A stretch of DNA of 37,553 nucleotides. Origin: an uncultured Bdellovibrionales bacterium. GTDB lineage: Bacteria > Bdellovibrionota > FAC87 > UBA2466. Below, piece after piece: positions 32,068 through 37,553 of this stretch; positions within the stretch are counted from its first letter, which is position 1; each line of letters begins with the position of its first letter. Below the pieces are notes generated by a model, which ran no database searches, was not told where the DNA came from, and worked only from the letters and a program-made list of their open reading frames with translations. The DNA is taken from the NCBI GenBank assembly GCA_937903155.1, contig CALCZU010000123.1:1-37553 (forward strand), given 5' to 3'. The translations under genes were made by a program, and so were the position numbers.

Positions 32068-32162
32068 CAATAGACTCCTTATGAATTTAAAATCACGGCT
32101 AGCTTACTAAAAAAGTGAAAAGAATCAATATTTGAGTCTGTATTTCCATCGACCCGCTTTAA

Positions 32163-32224
32163 CAATCGTCGAACGCACTTCGCCGAATGCATTGTGTTAT
32201 CAAATTTAGTGTTTCCGACGATTG
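32163..32224. repeat. 9-bp inverted repeat next to the cysteine dioxygenase promoter
   Basis: CAATCGTCG (32163-32171) and CGACGATTG (32216-32224) are perfect inverted repeats 44 nt apart. The right copy overlaps the -35 hexamer of the rightward promoter. This could be a paired operator, but no regulator gene is adjacent. Confidence 0.35.
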
Positions 32225-32251
32225 AGAAATACCGCAATTAGGTGTTAGACT
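32222..32251 (+). promoter_or_regulatory. Sigma-70-type promoter for cysteine dioxygenase, near-leaderless
   Basis: TTGAGA (32222-32227), 18-nt spacer, TAGACT (32246-32251). The predicted start is ~32258, about 3 nt before the ATG at 32261. No Shine-Dalgarno. Confidence 0.5.
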
Positions 32252-32260
32252 TTTTCAATC

Positions 32261-32842
32261 ATGAAAACACAGGTGGGGCTTCCGGGGTTTATTGATTTTC
32301 TTAACACACAGTCGGCAAAAGATTTCAAATCCGATCGAATCGATCGGTACCTGAATGACAATTGCTTGAATAACGACGATTTTCTTCCGTTTATTTATTT
32401 TAGGGAGGAAACGTACGGGCGAAATTTGGTCTATCGAACCGAACTGTTCGAGCTGCTCGTTCTGACTTGGCTTCCCCAGCAACGCACCCCCATCCACGAT
32501 CATGCGGGGCAACGCTGCTGGGTCACCGTCAGTATGGGAGAACTCGCCTTTAAAAATTACGAACCGATGGGTTTGGACGGGTCCAGATTCGATTTGAAGC
32601 CGATGGGATGCGTTGAAATTGGGAAGTGCGGCACAAACTCCTATATCGACGATGAGATTGCAGTGCATTCGATCGCCAATGCGTCTCGAAGTCCTGCGGT
32701 GAGTATCCATCTCTATGCGGCGCCCGTGGCCTCGTGTCAGATCTACAGCGAAAAAAACAAGCGCTTCGAAAATGTGGACCTTAAATACTTCACGGTTTTC
32801 GAGGGAGATCTCACCCGACCCAGCAAAGGCCTTTCGTTATAA
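32261..32842 (+). CDS. Cysteine dioxygenase type I
   Basis: Oxidises cysteine to cysteine sulfinate with Fe(II) and O2. A cupin of 193 aa with iron ligands H79 and H81 in PIHDHAGQRC and H136 in IAVHSIAN. C86 stands five residues after H81, the position of mammalian Cys93, and Y152 in SIHLYAAP matches mammalian Tyr157. The Cys-Tyr crosslink pair and the S-x-H-x-Y triad (S148, H150, Y152) are thus all present, which many bacterial homologues lack. The gene is monocistronic or leads toward the peptidase gene at 32909. It starts without a Shine-Dalgarno, 9 nt after a -10 box. Confidence 0.92.
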   Translation: MKTQVGLPGFIDFLNTQSAKDFKSDRIDRYLNDNCLNNDDFLPFIYFREETYGRNLVYRTELFELLVLTWLPQQRTPIHDHAGQRCWVTVSMGELAFKNYEPMGLDGSRFDLKPMGCVEIGKCGTNSYIDDEIAVHSIANASRSPAVSIHLYAAPVASCQIYSEKNKRFENVDLKYFTVFEGDLTRPSKGLSL

Positions 32843-32848
32843 CGTGTA

Positions 32849-32878
32849 TTGATTTGCGAAGTGCGTCTTCTGTAAAAT
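32849..32878 (+). promoter_or_regulatory. Sigma-70-type promoter for the M14 peptidase gene
   Basis: TTGATT (32849-32854), 18-nt spacer, TAAAAT (32873-32878). The predicted start is ~32885, leaving a 24-nt leader before the GTG at 32909. Confidence 0.45.
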
Positions 32879-32908
32879 AAAGACTTCCCCAAAAATACAG
32901 GTACTCCC

Positions 32909-33940
32909 GTGAAGTCGTATTATCATTCATTGCCCGAATTAGATGCTTTAGAACGAACCATCGAGGTCTTAAGCCCTCACGCCGACATTCAAACACTCGC
33001 AAAAATCAATACGCGAGGAAAAGAATTTCCTCTTTATTCGATTTCGTTAGGGAGCAAGGACCCTAAAGCGCCTGTCCTAGGACTCTTTGCAGGCGTCCAT
33101 GGATTAGAACGGATAGGCACTCGAATCGTCATAGCTTACCTGCAAACATTGGCCGAGCTGATGAGTTGGGACGAAACGGTTTCGAATCTTTTAAAGAAAT
33201 CGCGGCTCGTTTTAGTTCCGCTAATTAATCCAGGGGGAATGTATCTTAAAGCTCGTGCCAATCCGAATGGCGTCGACTTAATGAGAAATTCTCCGATTGA
33301 GGCCGAATCGACATCGAAGTGGTTTTTGGCAGCAGGCCACCGCATCTCTCCTGTCTTACCGTGGTATCGAGGGGAAGAAAAAGCGGCAATGGAACTCGAA
33401 TCCAAAGCGGTTTGCGATTTCGTCGAAAAAAGTATTTATCCTTCGCGCATGGCACTCACCGTAGATTTTCATTCGGGTTTTGGAAAGATTGATCGATTTT
33501 GGTTTCCCTATGCAAAAACCAAAGCGCCGATGCCCGATATTTCTAAAGTCTACGCGCTGAAAAACCTTTTGGACCGGACCTACCCCAACCACGTCTATTG
33601 CGTAGAACCTCAATCGAAACAATACCGCACCCACGGGGATCTCTGGGACTATTTGTATGACAATCACCTCAAGGATCGTGGAGAAAAACTCTTTCTTCCG
33701 TTCACTTTGGAACTGGGGTCGTGGTTGTGGGTGAAAAAAAATCCAAGTCAGCTTTTTTCTCTGCTAGGTCCCTTCAATCCTCAGCAGCGGCATCGCTACC
33801 AACGCATTTTACGAAGACACGTCACTCTGATAGATTTTCTCTGGCGCGCGATTCTATCGCCGCGAAGTTGGGTCGAGCAGGATGAATCGACGGTAATGGA
33901 GTTAAAATCTAAAGCAATGGATCTCTGGTTCAATGATTGA
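32909..33940 (+). CDS. M14-type zinc carboxypeptidase-like protein, 343 aa
   Basis: The fold is that of M14 carboxypeptidases/DUF2817. Zinc ligands are H64 and E67 in AGVHGLERIG and H188 in VDFHSGFG. Substrate-binding residues lie in INPGGMYLKARANPNGVDLMRN, and the catalytic Glu is E268 in FTLELGSW. No signal peptide is visible, so it is probably cytoplasmic and may trim peptides, for example from peptidoglycan recycling, or remove modified C-terminal residues. The start is GTG at 32909 with a weak site (AGG). Its last 8 nt overlap the alpha/beta hydrolase gene, which indicates translational coupling. Confidence 0.85.
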   Translation: MKSYYHSLPELDALERTIEVLSPHADIQTLAKINTRGKEFPLYSISLGSKDPKAPVLGLFAGVHGLERIGTRIVIAYLQTLAELMSWDETVSNLLKKSRLVLVPLINPGGMYLKARANPNGVDLMRNSPIEAESTSKWFLAAGHRISPVLPWYRGEEKAAMELESKAVCDFVEKSIYPSRMALTVDFHSGFGKIDRFWFPYAKTKAPMPDISKVYALKNLLDRTYPNHVYCVEPQSKQYRTHGDLWDYLYDNHLKDRGEKLFLPFTLELGSWLWVKKNPSQLFSLLGPFNPQQRHRYQRILRRHVTLIDFLWRAILSPRSWVEQDESTVMELKSKAMDLWFND

Positions 33941-34670
33941 GTTTACGCTTTTAAGAGGTTTGGGAAGAGAATCGGGCCACTGGGGAAAGTTCCCGGAGCT
34001 TTTGAAGAAGAGTTTCCCCGATTGCACTGTCCATTGCGTCGATATCCCGGGCAGTGGGGCTCATCTAAACGAAAAATCTCCCCTTCTTCTTAAAAAAACC
34101 GCGGCGGCCGTCAAACGCCACTGGCAGTCGAAAAAATGCGAAAAAAGTGTCGTTTTAGGGGTTTCGCTCGGAGGCATGATCGCGCTCGAGTGGATCCATC
34201 AGGCCCCCCAAGATTTTACCCACGCCGTGATCGTGAACTCGAGCATTGCAAACTTGTCCTGGCCGCTCAAACGTTTGCAACTTCCGACACTGAGAATGTT
34301 TGCGAATACGGTTATGGCGGCAGGCCCGGAACAACGTGAGAAGGCTGTTCTCGATTTTATTGCAAATCATCCTGAAGCCCAAAAAGAGGCTTTGCCTGCC
34401 TGGGCGCAAGTCCAAAAGGATCGTCCCATCAGCGCAATCAACAGTTTGCGGCAGATTATTTCAGCGGCTGCTTTTAGATTGAAATCGAAACCAACGATAC
34501 CGTGTCTCGTGCTTGCTTCAACACGCGATCGCTTGTGTGATCCGAGTTGTAGTCTCGACTTAGCAAAATATTTAGACAGCCCCATCGCATTTCATCCGAC
34601 GGCAGGGCATGACCTAACGACGGATGATCCGCAATGGGTTATCGAACAGCTGAAAAATTTTTTAGCCTGA
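33933..34670 (+). CDS. Alpha/beta hydrolase, 245 aa
   Basis: A serine hydrolase with nucleophile S78 in GVSLGGMIALEW, an acid in STRDRLCDP and the His in TAGHDLTTDDP, giving a complete catalytic triad. The start LLRGLGRESGHWGKFPELL supplies the oxyanion loop region. It resembles small esterases of the BioH/MhpC kind, but the substrate is unknown. There is no signal peptide. It overlaps the M14 peptidase gene by 8 nt. The convergent secreted-protein gene ends 4 nt after its stop, so no terminator separates them. Confidence 0.87.
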   Translation: MIEFTLLRGLGRESGHWGKFPELLKKSFPDCTVHCVDIPGSGAHLNEKSPLLLKKTAAAVKRHWQSKKCEKSVVLGVSLGGMIALEWIHQAPQDFTHAVIVNSSIANLSWPLKRLQLPTLRMFANTVMAAGPEQREKAVLDFIANHPEAQKEALPAWAQVQKDRPISAINSLRQIISAAAFRLKSKPTIPCLVLASTRDRLCDPSCSLDLAKYLDSPIAFHPTAGHDLTTDDPQWVIEQLKNFLA

Positions 34671-34674
34671 ACGC

Positions 34675-34983
34675 TTACTGCTTGTCCTTAGTGCCTTCAT
34701 TTGGCTCAGGTTTGGGTTCCGATTTTTTTACTTGATTACGGGCGGTTCGGGCGGTTCTCTCACCGTTAGGTGAACGTTGCCCGCGGTCCGTTTCCATTCG
34801 GGAATCCCCAGGATTTTCGAGGCCTACTTGAGGATCAGTATTGGAAAGACGATTGGATGATGTGGTATCAGGTACAGTGCTTGTCGTACTGGAGCCTGTT
34901 CCTGCAGGATTTCCAGGTGCGGTGCCGACCTGAGCAAAAGTGATCGCGCTCGCGAACAATGCAATAATCAGTGAACTTTTCAT
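34675..34983 (-). CDS. Small secreted, disordered protein, 102 aa
   Basis: The signal peptide MKSSLIIALFASAITFA (cleavage ~17) is followed by ~85 residues of Gly/Ser/Thr/Pro/Asn low-complexity sequence, becoming Arg/Lys/Glu-rich at the end (KSEPKPEPNEGTKDKQ). No fold is expected. Its layout parallels the 13832 protein. The ATG at 34983 has AGGAGA upstream; an in-frame extension to 35043 would run into the predicted promoter region and is rejected. It has the best sigma-54 promoter of the window. Confidence 0.75.
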   Translation of the reverse strand: MKSSLIIALFASAITFAQVGTAPGNPAGTGSSTTSTVPDTTSSNRLSNTDPQVGLENPGDSRMETDRGQRSPNGERTARTARNQVKKSEPKPEPNEGTKDKQ

Positions 34984-35026
34984 TTTTATTCTCCTAATAA
35001 TAGATTCATAACTTGCGTGAAGTATT

Positions 35027-35042
35027 AGCAAGCGAAGTGCCA
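35027..35042 (-). promoter_or_regulatory. Sigma-54 (-24/-12) promoter for the 34983 gene
   Basis: On the minus strand TGGCACTTCGCTTGCT has 11 of 12 constrained matches, including a perfect TGGCAC and TTGCT. The predicted start is ~35016, giving a ~33-nt leader with AGGAGA before the ATG at 34983. Confidence 0.68.
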
Positions 35043-35087
35043 ACTCGCTCTCGGAAGCGATGACTTTTCTGTATGGGTGGAGAATCT

Positions 35088-35810
35088 CTACCCTTTCCAG
35101 TGATCTTTTTTATCTCGAAGAATTTTAAATTCTTCGACGGACGCCGATCTCATGAAGGGGTTATACCTTTTTTCCTCCTCGATTCTTCCCGGAATCGTCG
35201 TACCAGAGGATTTCAACTTCTCCACGATTGTCGCATAATATTTATTATTCTGATCATTTGGCTCGATTTCGACCAAAAAACGCGCATTCGTCAGAGTGTA
35301 TTCATGTCCGCAATAGATTTGAGTGGGGTCGGGGAATTTCTTCAGAAGATTAAGACTCTCAAACATCTGCTCGTAAGTTCCTTCGAAAAGGCGGCCGCAC
35401 CCCGAAAGAAAAAGAGTGTCTCCGGTGAACAAAGCTTGGTCTTTTTCAAAGTAGTAAGCGATATGCCCCGAAGTATGGCCTGGAATAAAATACGTTTGAG
35501 CGGACATCCCGCCGATCGACACGGTTTCTCCATTTGCTAATTCTCGGCTGATTCCAGGAATGCGATGTTCGTCGGCTTCGTAGCCTATCACTTCGCAATC
35601 GAATGTTTTTTTCAGCTTGAGATTTCCGCCGACGTGGTCCCAATGATGGTGTGTATTCAATATCGCATCGAGCTTCCAATCTTTTTCCTTTAGAAATTCT
35701 AGGACGGGGTCAGCTTCACTGGGATCCACTACCGCATTTTTTCCAGTCACTTCGTCGTGAAGGACATACATGTAATTATCTTCAAGAGCTTTTAAGGGGA
35801 AGACTTGCAT
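35088..35810 (-). CDS. gloB: Hydroxyacylglutathione hydrolase (glyoxalase II)
   Basis: Hydrolyses S-lactoylglutathione in methylglyoxal detoxification. An MBL-fold protein with NTHHHWDHVGGN, FIPGHTSGHIAYYF, LFTGDTLFLSGCGRLFEGT and the C-terminal HAGH motif YCGHEYTLTNARFLVEIEPNN-like stretch with RIEEEKRYNPFMR. At 240 aa it is near the family's usual length. I chose the ATG at 35810 because AAGGAAA lies 8 nt upstream; a GTG nine codons earlier is possible. The start lies inside the 3' end of the GT4 gene (29-nt overlap), so the two form an operon. Confidence 0.92.
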   Translation of the reverse strand: MQVFPLKALEDNYMYVLHDEVTGKNAVVDPSEADPVLEFLKEKDWKLDAILNTHHHWDHVGGNLKLKKTFDCEVIGYEADEHRIPGISRELANGETVSIGGMSAQTYFIPGHTSGHIAYYFEKDQALFTGDTLFLSGCGRLFEGTYEQMFESLNLLKKFPDPTQIYCGHEYTLTNARFLVEIEPNDQNNKYYATIVEKLKSSGTTIPGRIEEEKRYNPFMRSASVEEFKILRDKKDHWKG

Positions 35811-36786
35811 AAGAGGGATTTCCTTTTGAATGAGCACGTGAAGGAAGTTTTAAAAGCCCTCCCGTATTTTCAGTCACGAACGGAACTGAAGGATTAATTT
35901 TTTTTCCGTTCAAAATTTCTTCGTAGTACAGCATATATTTTTCAGCCATTTTTCGGTAGTGAAACTTTTCAACCGCATAGTCACGACAAGTTTTCGCTTT
36001 CCAAGGAAGAGGCTGGCTTGCGGTTTCGATTAGCTCCTCCATTGAATGACAAATTTTTCCAACGTCATTTGAAATCACTTCAGGTAACGAGCCAAAGGGA
36101 GTTCCTAACACCGGAGTTCCACTTAAAAGCGCTTCGACCATTGCAATTCCAAAAGGTTCATTCCAGATCACCGGAAATAAAAAGAGCGAAGCATTGGCCA
36201 GGATTTCCGCTTTAAATTCACCATCTCGAATTCCGTGCCAGTGAATGGAACCGAAAGGATTTTTAAAAAACGTATCGCCGCCTAATATGTGCAAAGGCTT
36301 ACCAGCACTTTTTGCAATTTTAATCGCGCCCGCGACATTTTTTGCTTTCCAAGAGGCCTTTGCACAGAATGCGAAATAATCTTTCTTAATCTCGCGATAA
36401 ATTGAATCATCCGGATCGACGCCATTATGAACAAAAGCGGCAGCGTGATGTCTTTCGGCCATATTGCGACTGACAAAAACTGTGTTTTCGCAGTAGCGCT
36501 CTCCCACGACACCATTTCCACCAATCGTCACGACATAGGGCTTTTCGGGTGTTTTGGAAGGGGTATAAAAATAGTGGACCAGATCCGAATCGGTCGCTTC
36601 ATAGGGGTTCGTGAAGTCTTCCCACTCTTTGACTGCCGCAAAAGGGCACCTGCTTCCGGGACGTGCGACGAGTTCCACTTGATGGCCTAAGCCTGAGAAA
36701 GCTTTTGCGAGCCACCACACGAGTCGCTCAGTTCCCCCATAGCCTTCGACCGGTAAACGCGCATTGTGGATGAGGGATATCTTCAT
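35782..36786 (-). CDS. GT4-family glycosyltransferase, 334 aa
   Basis: A cytoplasmic GT-B glycosyltransferase using a nucleotide-sugar donor. The N-terminal Rossmann half has the Gly-rich loop EGYGGTERLVWWLAKAF. The C-terminal half has the EX7E motif in WNEPFGIAMVEALLSGTPVL, typical of GT4, plus FGSLPEVI and a C-terminal helix returning to the N-domain. The acceptor is unknown, but other envelope-glycan genes in the window suggest a surface polysaccharide. Start ATG 36786, with no Shine-Dalgarno. The promoter at 36797-36825 places the transcript start ~4 nt before the ATG. Operon with gloB. Confidence 0.87.
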   Translation of the reverse strand: MKISLIHNARLPVEGYGGTERLVWWLAKAFSGLGHQVELVARPGSRCPFAAVKEWEDFTNPYEATDSDLVHYFYTPSKTPEKPYVVTIGGNGVVGERYCENTVFVSRNMAERHHAAAFVHNGVDPDDSIYREIKKDYFAFCAKASWKAKNVAGAIKIAKSAGKPLHILGGDTFFKNPFGSIHWHGIRDGEFKAEILANASLFLFPVIWNEPFGIAMVEALLSGTPVLGTPFGSLPEVISNDVGKICHSMEELIETASQPLPWKAKTCRDYAVEKFHYRKMAEKYMLYYEEILNGKKINPSVPFVTENTGGLLKLPSRAHSKGNPSYASLPLKSS

Positions 36787-36796
36787 GGATAACGTA

Positions 36797-36825
36797 GGTA
36801 TACTTCAACGACCACGAAGATCCAA
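36797..36825 (-). promoter_or_regulatory. Sigma-70-type promoter for the GT4 gene, near-leaderless
   Basis: On the minus strand TTGGAT (rev. comp. of 36820-36825), 17-nt spacer, TATACC (36797-36802). The predicted start is ~36790, four nt before the ATG at 36786. Confidence 0.55.
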
Positions 36826-36833
36826 TTAACATA

Positions 36834-36863
36834 TTGCATCGTTACGTCGAAATACGATATATT
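36834..36863 (+). promoter_or_regulatory. Sigma-70-type promoter for the sigma-factor-like gene
   Basis: TTGCAT (36834-36839), 18-nt spacer, TATATT (36858-36863). The predicted start is ~36870, about 8 nt before the ATG at 36878. This supports that ATG, and therefore the hydrophobic N-terminus, as real. Confidence 0.55.
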
Positions 36864-36877
36864 GCGCGCCATTCCCA

Positions 36878-37553
36878 ATGAAACTAATTTATCCTTCTTT
36901 CATTTTTGTATTCCTACTGCTGCCCTTCGGGAGTTCGCATGCGGCCCTTAGGATGAGAAGACAGGTCGAGTGTTGGAGAGATGCATTTTCAGCCCTCGCG
37001 GGCCATTCTCCGCGAGTAAACGAATGGGTTCAAACCACCCTGAGGATTCAAGCTCAAACCGCGGCCCCCAAAGCTACCGGGAAAACGAGCGCTGGTTCGC
37101 AGCCGCTCGATGACAGAGACGAATTGATGGCGTACACCGCTAAAGAGATTCGCCCACTCGTATGGTCCTACGTGGGACAGGCGACCGACGACGTCATACA
37201 AAACACTCTGCTGAGTATCCTACGCAACCTGCATAAATACGACCCCAGTCGACCCTACGAAAATTGGGCGACAGGAATTGCAGTAAGACGATGCATCGAT
37301 TTTTTACGTGTAAAATATAGAAGAGCAGCCATTGAAGTCGAGGACAAACACCGAGTGGATAAAGGTTACGTCGGCGTCGAAACAGATTCCATTTTAGAGA
37401 GGGATATCAGACGCCCTCAACCCGAGAGTATCGCGGATGCGCTGATTGAAAGAGATAAACTACTTCCGCTTCAACAGATGCGAAAACTTATTTTGGAGTT
37501 CCTTGCCGAAGAAATCGAAACTTCACTCCATCCTGCTGACCCGCAGAATAAAA
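36878..37553 (+). CDS. Sigma-70 region-2 (ECF-like) protein with N-terminal hydrophobic signal/anchor; partial
   Basis: A reading frame open from ATG 36878 to the window end (225 codons, 3' end missing). Residues 83-149 match sigma-70 region 2: an acidic D104-D105 followed by VIQNTLLSILRNLHKYDPSR, then YENWATGIAVRRCIDFLRVK and a basic YRRA, the core-binding and -10-recognition helices of ECF factors. Residues ~195-215 (ALIERDKLLPLQQMRKLILE) look like the lead-in to region 4, which would lie beyond the window. Unusually, residues 1-22 are a hydrophobic segment (YPSFIFVFLLLPFGSSHA) followed by Arg25/27/28. That charge pattern favours an N-out, C-in membrane anchor, though a cleavable signal peptide is also possible. 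No Shine-Dalgarno, but a promoter lies just upstream. If a later start is used, the protein is an ordinary ECF-like factor. Confidence 0.7.
   Translation, partial: MKLIYPSFIFVFLLLPFGSSHAALRMRRQVECWRDAFSALAGHSPRVNEWVQTTLRIQAQTAAPKATGKTSAGSQPLDDRDELMAYTAKEIRPLVWSYVGQATDDVIQNTLLSILRNLHKYDPSRPYENWATGIAVRRCIDFLRVKYRRAAIEVEDKHRVDKGYVGVETDSILERDIRRPQPESIADALIERDKLLPLQQMRKLILEFLAEEIETSLHPADPQNK

Overview
The window (roughly mid-40s % GC by eye) comes from a Gram-negative bacterium with an LPS-type envelope. The gene set includes an MsbA-like lipid exporter, a WecA-like polyprenyl-phosphate sugar transferase, a type IV pilin, a PilR-like sigma-54 activator, a GT22 mannosyltransferase-like protein, many small secreted proteins and almost no mobile DNA. 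That style suggests Bdellovibrionota/Oligoflexia or a related former deltaproteobacterium. This is an inference from gene content, not a phylogenetic result. No phage, IS element, CRISPR array or rRNA was seen. There is one tRNA, tRNA-Leu(CAG).

Layout. 1-3.2 kb: secreted protein, PilR-like activator, convergent pilin. 3.2-6.6 kb: glmU, a long inverted repeat, then a leftward lipoprotein / coiled-coil / ribF operon. 6.8-12.4 kb: small proteins, MsbA-like ABC exporter, WecA-like transferase, carbamoyltransferase (envelope polysaccharide/lipid theme). 12.5-14.6 kb: small secreted and membrane proteins and a TPR protein. 14.7-19.8 kb: RND-type exporter, Kef-type antiporter and a secreted protein in one operon. 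19.9-24.7 kb: tRNA-Leu, then tmk-holB-metG-tatD and a secreted candidate nuclease. 24.8-27.9 kb: DEAD-box helicase, lytic transglycosylase, secreted protein. 27.9-32.1 kb: leftward dus / GT22 / metallo-hydrolase operon and a DUF2090-type aldolase. 32.2-37.5 kb: cysteine dioxygenase, M14 peptidase, alpha/beta hydrolase, secreted protein, glyoxalase II, a GT4 glycosyltransferase, and a sigma-factor-like gene running off the end.

Three patterns tie the region together. (1) Six near-consensus sigma-54 (-24/-12) promoters stand on the correct strand in front of the PilR-like activator, the lipoprotein operon, a small membrane protein, the lytic transglycosylase and two small secreted proteins. They suggest a sigma-54 envelope/secretion regulon with an activator that may regulate itself. 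(2) Several housekeeping genes (glmU, cysteine dioxygenase, the GT4 gene, the TPR gene and others) have a -10 box only 7-14 nt before the start codon and no Shine-Dalgarno, so they look leaderless or nearly so. Most of the sigma-54 genes have good Shine-Dalgarno sequences. (3) A dispersed inverted repeat built around CGTCATTGCGAG...GAAGCAATCTCG sits at 3' ends of genes.

The most novel candidates are a sigma-70 region-2 protein with an N-terminal hydrophobic signal/anchor (window end), a secreted protein with a PD-(D/E)XK nuclease pattern coupled to tatD, and a WecA-family protein lacking the conserved Asp of its GDxGS motif.
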